The notes under the pieces are model-generated. The model searched no databases and was not told the origin of the DNA. It saw nothing but the letters and a program-made list of their open reading frames with translations. From Ephemerocybe angulata (taxonomy: Eukaryota > Basidiomycota > Agaricomycetes > Agaricales > Psathyrellaceae), in contig JAACJK010000089.1 in the NCBI GenBank assembly GCA_013368325.1, forward strand, positions 1 to 27,028: a DNA stretch of 27,028 nt. Direction: 5' to 3'. Both the position numbers and the translations under genes were made by a program. The stretch's first letter is position 1. Every line of letters begins with the position of its first letter. Positions 10,674-20,272 of this stretch are shown here, piece by piece.

Positions 10674-12939
10674 CTAGGGGATGTCAGGTGTCTGCCGTTT
10701 GGAAGGCGAGGCATTCGGATCGTCTTTAGTTGATCGTCATTTGAGGCTAGCTCGCACTTTGGAGCCCTTCGAAGGAGACGAGAATTGCGGGATCTTAGAA
10801 GACGGGAAAGTGATTGCAGGAGGAGGGGCGGCATCTTGGTACTCTCACTCGATGGTCTCAAGCGCATCATCAAAAAGCTGCCCAATATTGTCGTAGATAC
10901 TTACCGATTCCTCTGCAATCGCCTCCATTTGCCGGCGCTTCTCTTCCAGGCTCAGTTTGCGATTACCTCGCAGTCGTCTTCCGCTGAACAATGGGCCATA
11001 ATATATCTTGGAACCCTTTGAGAAGGGTTTCAGCAACTTCTCCCCACCATAAACTAGTCGGCCACTGGCAGTAGTCATACAGCTTTGCGCTCTTCAAGAC
11101 CACAAGAGTGTGAAGGCTTTCAACTGTTTCCCACTCCGCGAACATATCGTTCATAGCTTTCGAACGGCACCCCGGGCTTTCAAAAAGGAGTACCAAATGG
11201 CACAGGACGTAGAAGAAAGACTCCAAGTCGTCGAGGTGATCATGTCGTGGGGGAAGCTGGCACTGCAAGTTGTGCAGAACCCCGATGGACTGGCGAGTTC
11301 CCTATCAAAGGAGTTAGCTGCTAACTCTATTCAGGCCACCAAGTAACTCACTAGTCCATATTGGCCCGTAGCTTTGAGATATCGGACGTAGTCCAGATAG
11401 CCATGTCGAGATCGATCAAAATACCCCGGAGGCGTGGAGAAGCGCCGAAATGACCCAACAAGATATTCTGCATCGATAATCCCCGGGGTGTCAGATATCT
11501 TTCGAAAAAAGATCGCGATGCTATGCGAATTATGGTGAGGGACGGGCTCTTGAGATCCAGAACAAGAAAGGCTTACCAAGGATGGCATCTCTGAGCGCTG
11601 ATGTTGCTTGAGCGCGGGAGGTGAAGTGCTCGATGGACTTCCCGTAGAGCTGCATTACCAGTCGGAATTTCGTGCGATTCTGAATGTTGGATGGCAGAAG
11701 CCTGGGGGGCGATAGGCCTCCGTATCTGCACAATGGTCCTGCAAAGAAACCATCTGTACGACACCATCAACCCCTTGCGCAGCGTCCAGAAACGCAAACT
11801 CAGACGCCTTGTCATGCGCTCGCCAGGCGTCCTTGATCACAACTTCATCACGGTCCTTGGATGGGTTGCATACCAGCAAGTTGTGCCTCTCCCGTTCCAT
11901 CTTTACCCCAGTCAGAGGGTCGGTCGTCCACTGAATAGCCTTATCCAGACCAAGAACATCTTCCTTTGTGGAAGTTAGACCAAGGACGAGCCGAATGAAC
12001 GTGCAGGGGTCTCGGTGAATGTTGACGAGCGGTGAGACATAGAGCCCGCTACGGTCTGAATCAATCGAAGATTCTTTTCGGTGACAAAAAGGGAGCGTAT
12101 GAAGTTTCGGTTTGGTTGTTCCGTGTAGATTTGTCTGCAAGAAAAGAAAGAGGAGTCAAAACGACGGTGGCAACATAAGACATAGAAAAGCTCACTTGCT
12201 GTAGAAAGCCGCCTGCGCCACCTGGTCTTTTTCGTTAGACGGTTGTTCAAGGTTCACGTCAATGGGAGACGCCAGGTTTGCGTAGCCAACACCATCGATA
12301 TATTCGTTTATCGCTTCGGAACGCCCGAATGACGGCCCAGTCGCCCGGATAGAGATTCCTGGGCAAAGGTCCTTATACTTCGGGTGCTTCAGATTGGCGG
12401 CATGAGAATCGACCACATCCCGAGCAACACCGTCTCCAGTGGGTTCGCCAAGTCCCGCAATGATACGCCGAATAAGGCTGCAGACCGATTCGGAGAGTTC
12501 TCCCTTGCTGGTAGGGTGGATAGGTAACTCCGTCCAGCGCCGGCCATCCCGAGGCTTCTGAAGCAAGGTAGGTGGTAATAGCAGCGTCATCTACAGGGTC
12601 TGCATACAGCGATTGCATTCACTCTTCGCCGACGCAATACTCGTTCTCTCCAAGCTCTTGCGTGAGGTCTGCCATGACCTGCCTGATATGTTGGTCCTCG
12701 GAGCTGAGTTTGATCGTCGAGGCGTCGCTGTCATTTCCTAAGACACGAGGTCTGAAATTCTGAACCGCCGAGGAACCGATAGTTTCGACCAGGTTTCTTC
12801 TGGATGGCAGGGGAGATCTTGGCGCGTTCGCGCCTTCGAGGACAGTCGCGTCAGGGGATTTGGCTGCTCTTGCACGAGAACGAGTCCAATATGTCCGCGT
12901 AGGAGGTACATTTCGTGAACGAGGTGTTGAAGGACGCAT
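10674..12939 (-). pseudogene. FunK1-3: eroded fungal-type kinase pseudogene
   Basis: Third copy, related to FunK1-2 and FunK1-5. The start at 12939 is chosen because the following MRPSTPRS...YWTRSRARAA matches the FunK1-5 N-terminus. Still visible: ELGENEYCVGEE, AAITTYLASEASG, GLGEPTGDGVARDVV, CPGISIRATGPSF, QPNRNFIRSLF, DRSGLYVSP, kinase lysine in VVIKDAWR, LRGILIDLDMAIW, LDDLESFFYVLCHL and LFDDALETIE. Lesions: TGA at 12621-12619 where paralogues have Trp; a frameshift near 12550; about 4 nt lost near 12060; about 90 nt deleted near 11895, with shifts around it; a frameshift near 11700; the catalytic loop at 11493-11480 with a stop and no HRD aspartate; a shift near 10970; stops at 10847 and 10739, the latter in the LKRRS motif. 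Introns near 12195, 11576 and 11330 keep family positions. Clearly non-functional as a kinase. Confidence 0.85.
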
Positions 12940-14340
12940 AGTACTAGTCTGAGCCGTACCTGGTGCCAAGAGCGACAGCCGACAGACAGGTGGCTCGGAA
13001 CTTGAAATATGTGATGAATTTGCCATGCCGAAAGGGTTCCGAGCACTGATGGTCAGAGATAGGGGCAATCCTCGATACCACACCAAAGCCATGTAGAATA
13101 AAGAGGCCTTCGAAGTTCAAGAACAACAATAAAATAAGTATAGAACCGCCTCTAATTGAGAATAAGCGCACAAATTTACTCTAACATGACTGTGCCACCC
13201 AATTAGACACCAATGCCCGCAGGTACCTGGTCGGAAGGAAAATCTGCCAACTCATTCACTTCTGGCCCCAAATAACCCTTTCATGTATTACATCGAGATA
13301 TCAGTCGCATATATAGTGACCCTACCATATTCACTCGAGCCAGAGACACATCTAAACCTCAGGAGGCGTCCTGGGTCCAGAGCCGGAAAGCCGACATCAA
13401 TTATTTGAACTCCGAGCCACCTGGCTGCCAAGACCGGGGTTAATGCATTAATGACCAGACTCTATATCAGAGAGAACGATTTTCTTCTCTCATAGAGGAT
13501 GGTTCACGAGACTAGCATAGTACGTGATGTTCAAGGAGGACTACTATCGTTACCCTGATGTTCGGACAACCAGTGAATCGGACAGATTGTGTTTCTCCAC
13601 CAATCTTGGGGCGATAGTCTCAAGACTTTGCCAATGTGTTCTTGGTGTAGACCAGGGGAAACTTTATATTTGAATTAGTAGGTGCATAGGATGGCAGGTT
13701 AGCAGCTAGCTTTGAGTAGAAAAATCGTATGATAGTCAATCTTAATAATACGCGGCGCTACACTGGACCCGCTTCGCCAATCTATTGACTCATTGTTCCT
13801 CACCCTGGGGCCTGCAAGCCGCGCCGACCCAGTGTCTTCAAATCTCCGTCAATAGGGGCCTCTCCCACTGGCATTTTGGTGGTTAGCCCCAAATAAATTA
13901 CCCATCGTCGGTTTAGCACCATTGAGGGCCCCTTCCAAGCCGGCCCTTGTTTATCACACCACTTTTACACACATACACTTATACCATGATACATCGTTTT
14001 CTTGCTGTGGTAAGCCATATTCTTCCCGGAAATGTCGCTGATCTAGCCATCACCTTCTGTCGCGTGACAATTTCAACCACCCTTGACTTCCCGCCTTCCG
14101 TATTGGGCTCTCGATGCTTTGTTTACTTGCTTTGGCCACCGGCAGCCATCGGCATGCCATCACATTGATCAATAGCCCATTGTACAACCTATTGTAGATA
14201 CATTCTCCGATAGCAACCGATATCAGCCACAACCAGAGCCCCTTCTCTCTTTCTTCCCGCCACCATCTAGTCATGTCAGAATCACCCCCGACTCTCCAGG
14301 CTCGGACGATACCGTTCAGGCTTCCCCACCCACCCCCACC
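12940..14340. other. Long non-coding region between divergent kinase genes
   Basis: About 1.4 kb separates the starts of FunK1-3 (minus) and FunK1-4 (plus). Between roughly 13172 and 13947 there is no open frame of note on either strand. It presumably holds both promoters and 5' untranslated regions. I see no clear transposon ends, tRNA or long repeat. An ATG at 14274 lies in another frame from the chosen FunK1-4 start; a single missing C in the run near 14285 would join them, so a longer N-terminus is possible. Confidence 0.45.
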
Positions 14341-16610
14341 ATGGCTACCGCGCAGCTCGCTGATTCGGACAGCCATGAAGCTAGTGATGGCACTGGTACC
14401 AGACCGAATTACTTTGTGGACATGCCAGAGGAAGACATAGCGTGGGCGAAAGACCCGACCCAGTTCGATGATACTTGGTTAACCGACAAGGGTTTCTATG
14501 CCACGGACTCCAAATCGGCTCAGGCAGACGATCCAGTCACACCAAGCAGACCCTCCCAAGATTCCCAACCTCCCGAGCAACATAGCAGCACTCCGTTTCG
14601 TTTCACGACACAGGACCCCCTCAGCTCCACTGATGAAATGAAGAAGGTCATTCTCGATGAGCTCGGCACGAAGCTCTACTTCATCGAACATTGGGCAACT
14701 ACTCTGTATAGAGAAGAGGCGCCGCTGAAGGACATTGTCAAGTTTCTCAACAGACGCACAACTCGCTACCGTAAAAGCCGTTGGGTCGACCTCCCAGAAG
14801 TACCGAAAACCGAGCCAGAGTTATACCCCCTCTTCGTCAACATCATTTCAGACATTATCGAGGAGTTCAGCACGGCCTCTGGCCATGGTGGAACACGGGA
14901 GGTCCTGGATACGAGTCTTGTCAGGTTTCGGCATAAGGAAGCCAACCACGAAGGCACCTCGCCAGACATCTCAATCAAAGCCACAGGTCCATCGTTCGAA
15001 GGACTTGACGCAAATTCGGGCACTCCGTCGCAGCTTGCTTTAGGTGTTGGCTGGTCCAACGTAGCCGCTGTTATAGAGGTTAAGCGTGACAAATACAAAG
15101 ATAAAATCACAGATCACGCTAAGCAGATTGCACTGTCGTGCAGGTGAGTAACCAACCGTCCCCTACAGAAATGCTATATGTTTCAGGTGTCAGTGATACT
15201 AATTTTTTTTTCTTTCTTAGGCAAATATGGATGCACCAGCCGAATCGAAACTTCGTTCGAGCGGCCTTACTCACTGAAAACTATATCTGCCTGGGCCATC
15301 TTGACAGGAGCGGCCTCTACCTGACTCCATATATCCACATCCACAAAGATCCGTATACATTCGTGAGGCTCATCGTTGGCCTTAGTACGTGCAACGAGGC
15401 GGTTTTAGGATTCGATACGTCAGTCCAGTGGCGTGTTAACCAGAAGACGGGGCGCAGGATTTCCGGGACTGTGGATGTTCACGACGACGATACGGAAACG
15501 ACGACCCGCTATGAGCTCTGCATGAAAACGGCCCCATTTATCCGTGCCAGTATTCGTGGTCGAGGGACAACTTGCTATCGTGCTTTACATCCCGATGACG
15601 GGAGACGCGTGGTCATCAAAGATTCTTGGCGCACCGAAACCAGGACACCAGAGGTCGATTTTCTCAAAGCTGCCAAAGACCTCGACGGAGTGGTTCAATG
15701 TCTGGCGTATCAGAGTAACTGCGCTGAGACGAAGGCATATCGAGCGAGGAATGCCGCGCACGAGACCTTCCATAACCGCGTAAAATCGCGAGTTGTGATG
15801 GAGAATTACGAGGGATTTCTTAACACGTTTACGAGCCGATATCAACTCATCGCTGCATTCCGGGATGCTATTCTTGGTGAGCTCCGCATTCTATTGTGTG
15901 GCCGACTTGGCACTAACCAGTCTTACAGGACATCAGAGGCTGTTGCTGAAAGGCGTGATACACCGGGACATTGGCATGAACAACATTCTGCTTGGTGTCC
16001 CTAACGTCAAGCATGGGAATCGAGGGATCCTCATTGATCTCGACATGGCCGCGTGGATTTTGGAGAATATGCCGAGGCCCAATCAGGACTATCGAACGGT
16101 GTGTATATTGTTAGTACCTGTAAGATTCTGAGCTAAGACCTTTTGCAGGGTGCTCAAAGATATCTCTCTATTTCGATGATCAAGCTTAAGCTGCAAAAAT
16201 TCCCTGCAGTCCATGACTTCTTGGACGACTTGGAGTCATTTTTTTGGCTCCTACTTGAGATTCTTGTTATGTACCGTGGACCCGGAAACCTTCTCCAGGC
16301 CAACTCATCGACAAGTGCCACACTCCTGGCGACCATGGACTCGAAGGATTTGGAAAATGTCGTCAGTGCCAAGCTCAGGACCCTCACCTGGCCATGTACG
16401 CCCGATGCGTGGTGGGGGAAAGCGTGCGCCGAGCTTCTGAAAGAGTACCAGGGCGTAATAAGGGACGTCGCTTACGAGAAAGAACTGATTCGAGAAGATC
16501 CGGAAGTCGCTTCGGTGCAAGAGAAATACGTGAAGTTGGTGAAAATGGGATACGTGGAGGAGAGTGCGGGTGGCCAAAATTCTGCGTTGCGGTGCGGTAA
16601 TTTGCGGTAA
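14341..16610 (+). CDS. FunK1-4: fungal-type kinase, C-terminus cut off by a transposon
   Basis: FunK1 kinase most like FunK1-1. Exons 14341-15143, 15221-15876, 15929-16098 and 16149-16610; introns of 77, 52 and 50 nt in phases 2, 1, 0. The ATG has a good context (caccATGg). Order: disordered N-terminus; VILDELGTKLY helix; SPDISIKATGPSF...AAVIEVKRDK, a PD...ExK-like pattern; QPNRNFVR; LDRSGLY; kinase lysine in VVIKDSWR; IHRDIGMNNILLG catalytic loop; LIDLDMAAW; GAQRYLSISM; LDDLESFFWLLL; WWGKACAELL. There is no frameshift or stop. After VKMGYVEESA the frame enters transposon DNA and adds 13 element-encoded codons before a TAA at 16608-16610 inside the terminal repeat. The kinase domain is complete in this 696-aa product; the basic C-terminal tail is lost. 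Expression is unknown. Confidence 0.85.
16561..16568 (+). repeat. Target site duplication, left copy (AGAGTGCG)
   Basis: This 8-bp direct repeat is identical to 19580-19587 and abuts the outer end of the left terminal inverted repeat. It lies in the FunK1-4 coding sequence. The bases just outside the two copies differ (g and t outside, element bases inside), so the duplication is exactly 8 bp. Confidence 0.92.
16569..16607 (+). repeat. Left terminal inverted repeat
   Basis: Begins GGTGG. After a diverged stretch it matches the reverse complement of 19541-19579 at 22 of 24 positions in the inner block (TGCGTTGCG, one mismatch, TGCGGTAA, one mismatch, TTGC). The outermost five bases are identical at both ends. 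It supplies the stop codon that ends the truncated kinase. Confidence 0.88.
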
Positions 16611-16929
16611 ATATACGAAAACTAAAATCTTTGGGCCTGGATGCGTACGTACATAGTTATATAACTCAGCATATGTCAGTACAGTCTACCAGCATAGAAA
16701 TAACAAAGCGAGGAGGTGCCTATGGAATACCTGATAATATGTCAAAGTTGGTCCAATTCCAGCGACTGTTGGGCAAATCACAGACTCTAGAGCATGAAAT
16801 AGAGCTATATGAGAACTACCTTTATATATATGGTATGGCCCACCTCATACATAACGACTTTGGGCAGTGGAACCCAACACCTTCCCCAAACCAGGGAATT
16901 GATGTTGAGCCTTAGTTGATTCCCACGCG

Positions 16930-17035
16930 TCAAGTTGCGTTGACTTGCAGTGATCTGCATGTACTTTGCGGTTATTTGCGTTCACTTGCATCGAATTTGC
17001 GGTAGGTGACCTTCAATTTGCGGTGGGTTTGCGTG
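16930..17035 (+). repeat. Left subterminal TTGCGGT-like repeats
   Basis: A cluster of short degenerate repeats (TTGCGTT, CTTGCAGT, TTTGCGGTT, TTTGCGTTC, CTTGCATC, TTTGCGGTA, TTTGCGGTG, TTTGCGTG) at irregular spacing. The same motif is in the terminal repeats and, in reverse complement, near the other end. Subterminal arrays like this are transposase binding sites in several DNA transposon families; that role is inferred here. Confidence 0.75.
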
Positions 17036-17641
17036 AAAAGATTTTCTTTACAGGTGGGACCTTAGAATACATTAGTTATGGAAGTATATTAGTATATTGT
17101 ATCTCTCGTTGTAGTATACAATCCCATATTGTGTCTCACGGTGCCATCAATATGGAGTGTGCCGGGCACGAATCTAATCGCCGTGCAAAAACTACCCAAA
17201 GGAAATGGGAAAAACCAAGCTAAGTACATTAGAGGTATATTCTGGGTATATTATACAAAATTTGGAGAGGTGACGAGATCAGGTTCAGCTGTGGTGCAAT
17301 GAATAGTTGGTGGGTGCCCATATTGAGACGTGCACGGCGCCATCAAAGTTTGATAAGTCAACCGCCATTTTGCACCCCACTCCACAAGTACCTAAAGAAT
17401 TCAGGAGATAACTTGACATTAGATTTAAGGTAGCTAGAGCATCGTGAATATGGAATCTTGTGAGGCGAGTGCATCAGGTTCAGCAGTAAACATCAATATA
17501 CAATTCATTCGCACTTTTGGGGGACAGAGCTATACTACGATACATGATGCTTCTTGGCTCGCTTTTTACTGCCAGGAATAAATCCTTCGTCCGACTCCCC
17601 TTCTCCCCTTCGTTTCTCTGTCTGTAAACGTTGATCCATAG

Positions 17642-18839
17642 TCACCTTTCTGGTGAGGCGAGTTGCGACTGGGACTGGGGCCGGAAGGTGAGCGAGTTTC
17701 TCTTGTTCCTTCTTCTTTGGCTTCGGTGAGCAGTTTCCGAAACGGAGAGGTGGCTCGTGGGTGGGCGTGGGTGGTCATGATATCCTTCGTGCTCCCAGCG
17801 GAAGTATTCTTCACCAGTCTTGATATCCTTCGCGCGATACCGATGGCACCTGGCGGCACAGTCATGGTGGACAAGTGGACCGGACCCGCATAGGGCGCAG
17901 CCGGCGTGAATTTGCTTCTCCTGAGTGCTGGGATCGGTTTTGGGCTTCACTGGGCGTGCACAGGCCGGATTGGGGCATACGTCGACCCCAAGACACTTGC
18001 TCGTCTTCGCTTTTCCAATGGCAACGGAGTATTCAGTGGTTTTGCGGTTCCAGTTGCTTGTACCATAAGAACGGAACTGCCATTTCGCCTGGTCGTTATT
18101 TGGCTTTGCTTCATCCTCCGTTTCGAATTTTCGAACTCGTTTTCCATTCGGCCAGTCGTATAGCACAGTTCCTAGTATATTTTAGAGCATTATATCGTCG
18201 TAGGCACTATAGACGTACCAGGTTCCGCTGTACATATTCCTCTTCCTCTGATTCTCCTTCCGAGTCCGAACTCGAATCCAATTCAGCGCTGACCTTCTGC
18301 TTTGCCTCTAGTGCTGCCTGAGGTTCGTCCCTAGCTTGCGGTACCTTTTTGCGACTGTCTGCGGCTGGGGATTTCGCGATTTTTGCTTGTTCGGGCACGG
18401 GTAAGTGCTGTCTGGTTGCGGCGGGTTGAACGGTCTCGATGGTCGGCATTTTGGGTGGTTGCGTCGCTTCAGGCGGGTTGAACGAAGGCATAGGTACTCC
18501 AACATTGTATGCTCCTGGATTTCCGTAACCTAGACACACCAGAACGAAGATTATCAGCCTAGCATTGCTTGAGCCCTGAAGTTGGAACTCACCATTCATG
18601 TACGGTGCCGAAACAGACATGTATTGGCTTGGATGGTACCCATGGAGCATCATATGGGGTGGTGGTTGCGCATACGGACTGTATACATGCCCTGGAGGAG
18701 CAGCGGGTTGGTACATTGGAGGATATTGCATGGGGTGGTGCTGATACTGCGGCTGGTTCACAACGGGCACTGGTGGTGCTTGTTGCTGTTGCTCGTCCTC
18801 CGAAAAGAAGGCAAAAAGCGCCCTTTTGAGTCTCTTCAT
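17642..18839 (-). CDS. GCM (WRKY-GCM1 type) zinc-domain protein, transcription factor-like, inside the transposon
   Basis: Two exons are well supported (18839-18593 and from 18529), joined by a 63-nt intron (18592-18530). The first part is rich in Gln, Pro, Tyr and His, followed by an acidic Ser/Glu stretch (SSSDSEGESEEEE). After a second short intron (ending at 18172; donor 18218 or 18214, only the latter keeps frame) comes a GCM-like domain: YDWPNGKRVRKF, WQFRSYGTSNW, KCLGVDVCPNPAC...RP, CALCGSGPLVHHDC and the signature HDHPRP. In GCM factors these Cys and His bind zinc in a DNA-binding fold. A basic tail follows. The layout of activation-like region, acidic linker and DNA-binding domain suggests a transcription factor, either captured by the element or used to recognise its ends. 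The start is uncertain: the frame is open upstream to a Met at 19019. Confidence 0.72.
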
Positions 18840-19436
18840 GTCTTGATGATCTGTGTGAGGCAAAACGTGCGTTATTAGAGGTTGTCGAGTCCTCAAAATC
18901 TTTGGAGCGAGGCGCCTAATCGGGAACGGAAGCTTATAATGGCCCAGCAAAACATCGCTCCAAGAATCAAAGTCTGTAGGCGAAAGCGCATATATTGGGT
19001 CTATAATGTACAGATACAATCTCTAGGAACCTGTTAACACCAATATACCAGCCATACTCGAGGCGGACGACTTACCACAGCCCACCCCGCCCCTATTGAG
19101 GGTCACCACCGGCCATCAATCCTGTTCCCCAAGCCCATGCCCAACCCTCCGTCTTGCGCGCCTCTCTAAGCCTCAAAAATGTTTCCGAGATACGCTGGGT
19201 ATCTGCTGGTTGAGTGGATGTTGGTCCTCGGTGCTCGCTGTTGTGGTGGTAAGCAGTCACAATTGACGACGTCGTTGCGGTGCTTTGCGTCACCTCAGAC
19301 AATTCCCACAGTCATTTAACCTCTCCGCTGATCGAGGACAGGCTGGGCTGGGAGAACGATGCGCTATACCTTATTTACTGACTACTGAACATCTACAACA
19401 CCCCATTATACCCCCGTGTCCTTCCCCAGAAGCCCT

Positions 19437-19540
19437 ACGCAACACACGCAACCTCACGCAAGTCACCGCAAATCCCAAAAATCTTGCGGCAATCAAGGCA
19501 TTTGCGGTAACTTGCGTGTTATACACCGCAAGCCCATCAA
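19437..19540 (-). repeat. Right subterminal TTGCGGT-like repeats, inverted
   Basis: Dense copies mostly in reverse complement (ACGCAA, CACGCAAGT, ACCGCAAA, ACCGCAAG, GCAAGTTACCGCAA), with a few direct ones (CTTGCGGC, TTTGCGGTAA, CTTGCGTG). They mirror the left array at 16930-17035 and continue into the right terminal repeat. Confidence 0.78.
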
Positions 19541-19579
19541 TGCAAGTTACCGCAACGCAACGCAAAAACCTGAACCACC
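19541..19579 (-). repeat. Right terminal inverted repeat
   Basis: Read on the minus strand it begins GGTGG and then carries the TGCGTTGCG..TGCGGTAA..TTGC block shared with the left end. Its outer end abuts the right target duplication at 19580. Confidence 0.88.
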
Positions 19580-19587
19580 AGAGTGCG
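19580..19587 (+). repeat. Target site duplication, right copy (AGAGTGCG)
   Basis: Identical to 16561-16568 and immediately outside the right terminal repeat. FunK1-4 coding sequence resumes directly after it. Confidence 0.92.
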
Positions 19588-19878
19588 TCATATTACCTCA
19601 AGATAACGAACTCTTTCGACAAGGCGCTTGTCGCGATAGAAGCCGAGGAAGATGATAATTGCTTCCCTCAGGAGCCCAACTCCCCATCTCCCCCAGAGCG
19701 CGCCACACGCCGTCCGGCCACCACAGTTCCTCCAATCCGCCGAAACAACCTTAAGCGTCGCTCCGAAGCCCTTCATCCAGAAGTCACACGTGTCAAGAGG
19801 GTCGTAAAAAACGTCCGTGGCGTTCAGCCAGTGGAAGGCGATAGTAATGGAGAAAGCGAGTCTGACAAGGAAGACTAA
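19588..19878 (+). pseudogene. Displaced C-terminal tail of FunK1-4
   Basis: Begins with SYYLKITNSFDKALVAIEAEEDD, which matches the same place in FunK1-1 (DDIIAAFDKALAIIQSED) and FunK1-5 (KVIELFDDALAAIEKEE). A disordered tail follows, with NNLKRRSEALHP...RVKR, the bipartite basic motif found in every FunK1 tail here, then an acidic end (GESESDKED) and a stop at 19878. The frame is continuous with the upstream part of FunK1-4 across one target copy, showing this is the severed end of that gene. It has no start of its own. An upstream open frame from 19285 belongs to transposon DNA. Confidence 0.88.
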
Positions 19879-20272
19879 CATACGCTTCAATATGTGCTAC
19901 TACACTTGGGCGGCGCCTGGATACAGTAGCGTTGTACCTCTTACGAAATGTTTCAACATCGCACGTTGGTTACCCGCTCTTAGTATAACCTTGATAAAAC
20001 AACGGCGTTGTTCATGTCACGGTGAGAATGAGAATATTAATTATAACTAGAGGCCCGCAGCCCTGTCGCAACAGGTCCGATACTTAACTTTGTGCTTTGA
20101 TCGTGAACTTGAACAATAACCTGAAGATGCCGAATGACGGATCAGGATGCTTTGTTCGCCGATGAAACCATTGTGATAGGCCATCATTGTCAATGCTGGA
20201 TTGTTTGGTCCAGATTCGGTCACAACTGGTTGATCCTTTACTACCACCTTCACCTTTCATATATCTTCTAGA
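19879..20272. other. Intergenic region, FunK1-5 promoter
   Basis: About 390 bp between the severed FunK1-4 tail and the FunK1-5 start. No open frame or repeat of note. It should contain the FunK1-4 terminator and FunK1-5 promoter, but I see no convincing core element. Confidence 0.4.

Larger units (their letters stand above)
16569..19579. mobile_element. 3,011-bp DNA transposon inserted in FunK1-4, no transposase seen
   Basis: A cut-and-paste type element defined by three signs: exact 8-bp target duplications on both sides, imperfect inverted ends beginning GGTGG, and arrays of TTGCGGT-like motifs in opposite orientation near each end. Ignoring the element and one target copy makes the kinase frame continuous into a tail resembling other FunK1 tails, so both borders are secure. 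Its only coding candidate is the minus-strand GCM-domain gene at 17642-18839. I see no DDE/RNase H transposase in any frame; 17036-17641 and about 18840-19436 hold nothing I recognise. It is probably non-autonomous, mobilised in trans. An 8-bp duplication fits hAT, the Zisupton/KDZ group and some Mutator-like elements. The GGTGG end is not the usual hAT terminus, and GCM-type zinc domains are known from Mutator-like transposases, so the superfamily is left open. Confidence 0.92.

Noticed and set aside
16631..16915. A 94-codon gene within the transposon on the plus strand
   Set aside because: It begins at a non-ATG codon, has low-complexity AT-rich sequence and matches no transposase or other domain I know.
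16569..19579. Assigning the transposon firmly to the hAT superfamily from its 8-bp duplication
   Set aside because: The GGTGG terminus is not the usual hAT end, no transposase is visible, and Zisupton/KDZ or Mutator-like elements can make similar duplications, so the superfamily is left open.
19285..19878. A separate 197-codon gene on the plus strand
   Set aside because: Its first half is transposon terminal and subterminal repeat DNA and its second half is the severed FunK1-4 tail, so the open frame is a fusion created by the insertion.
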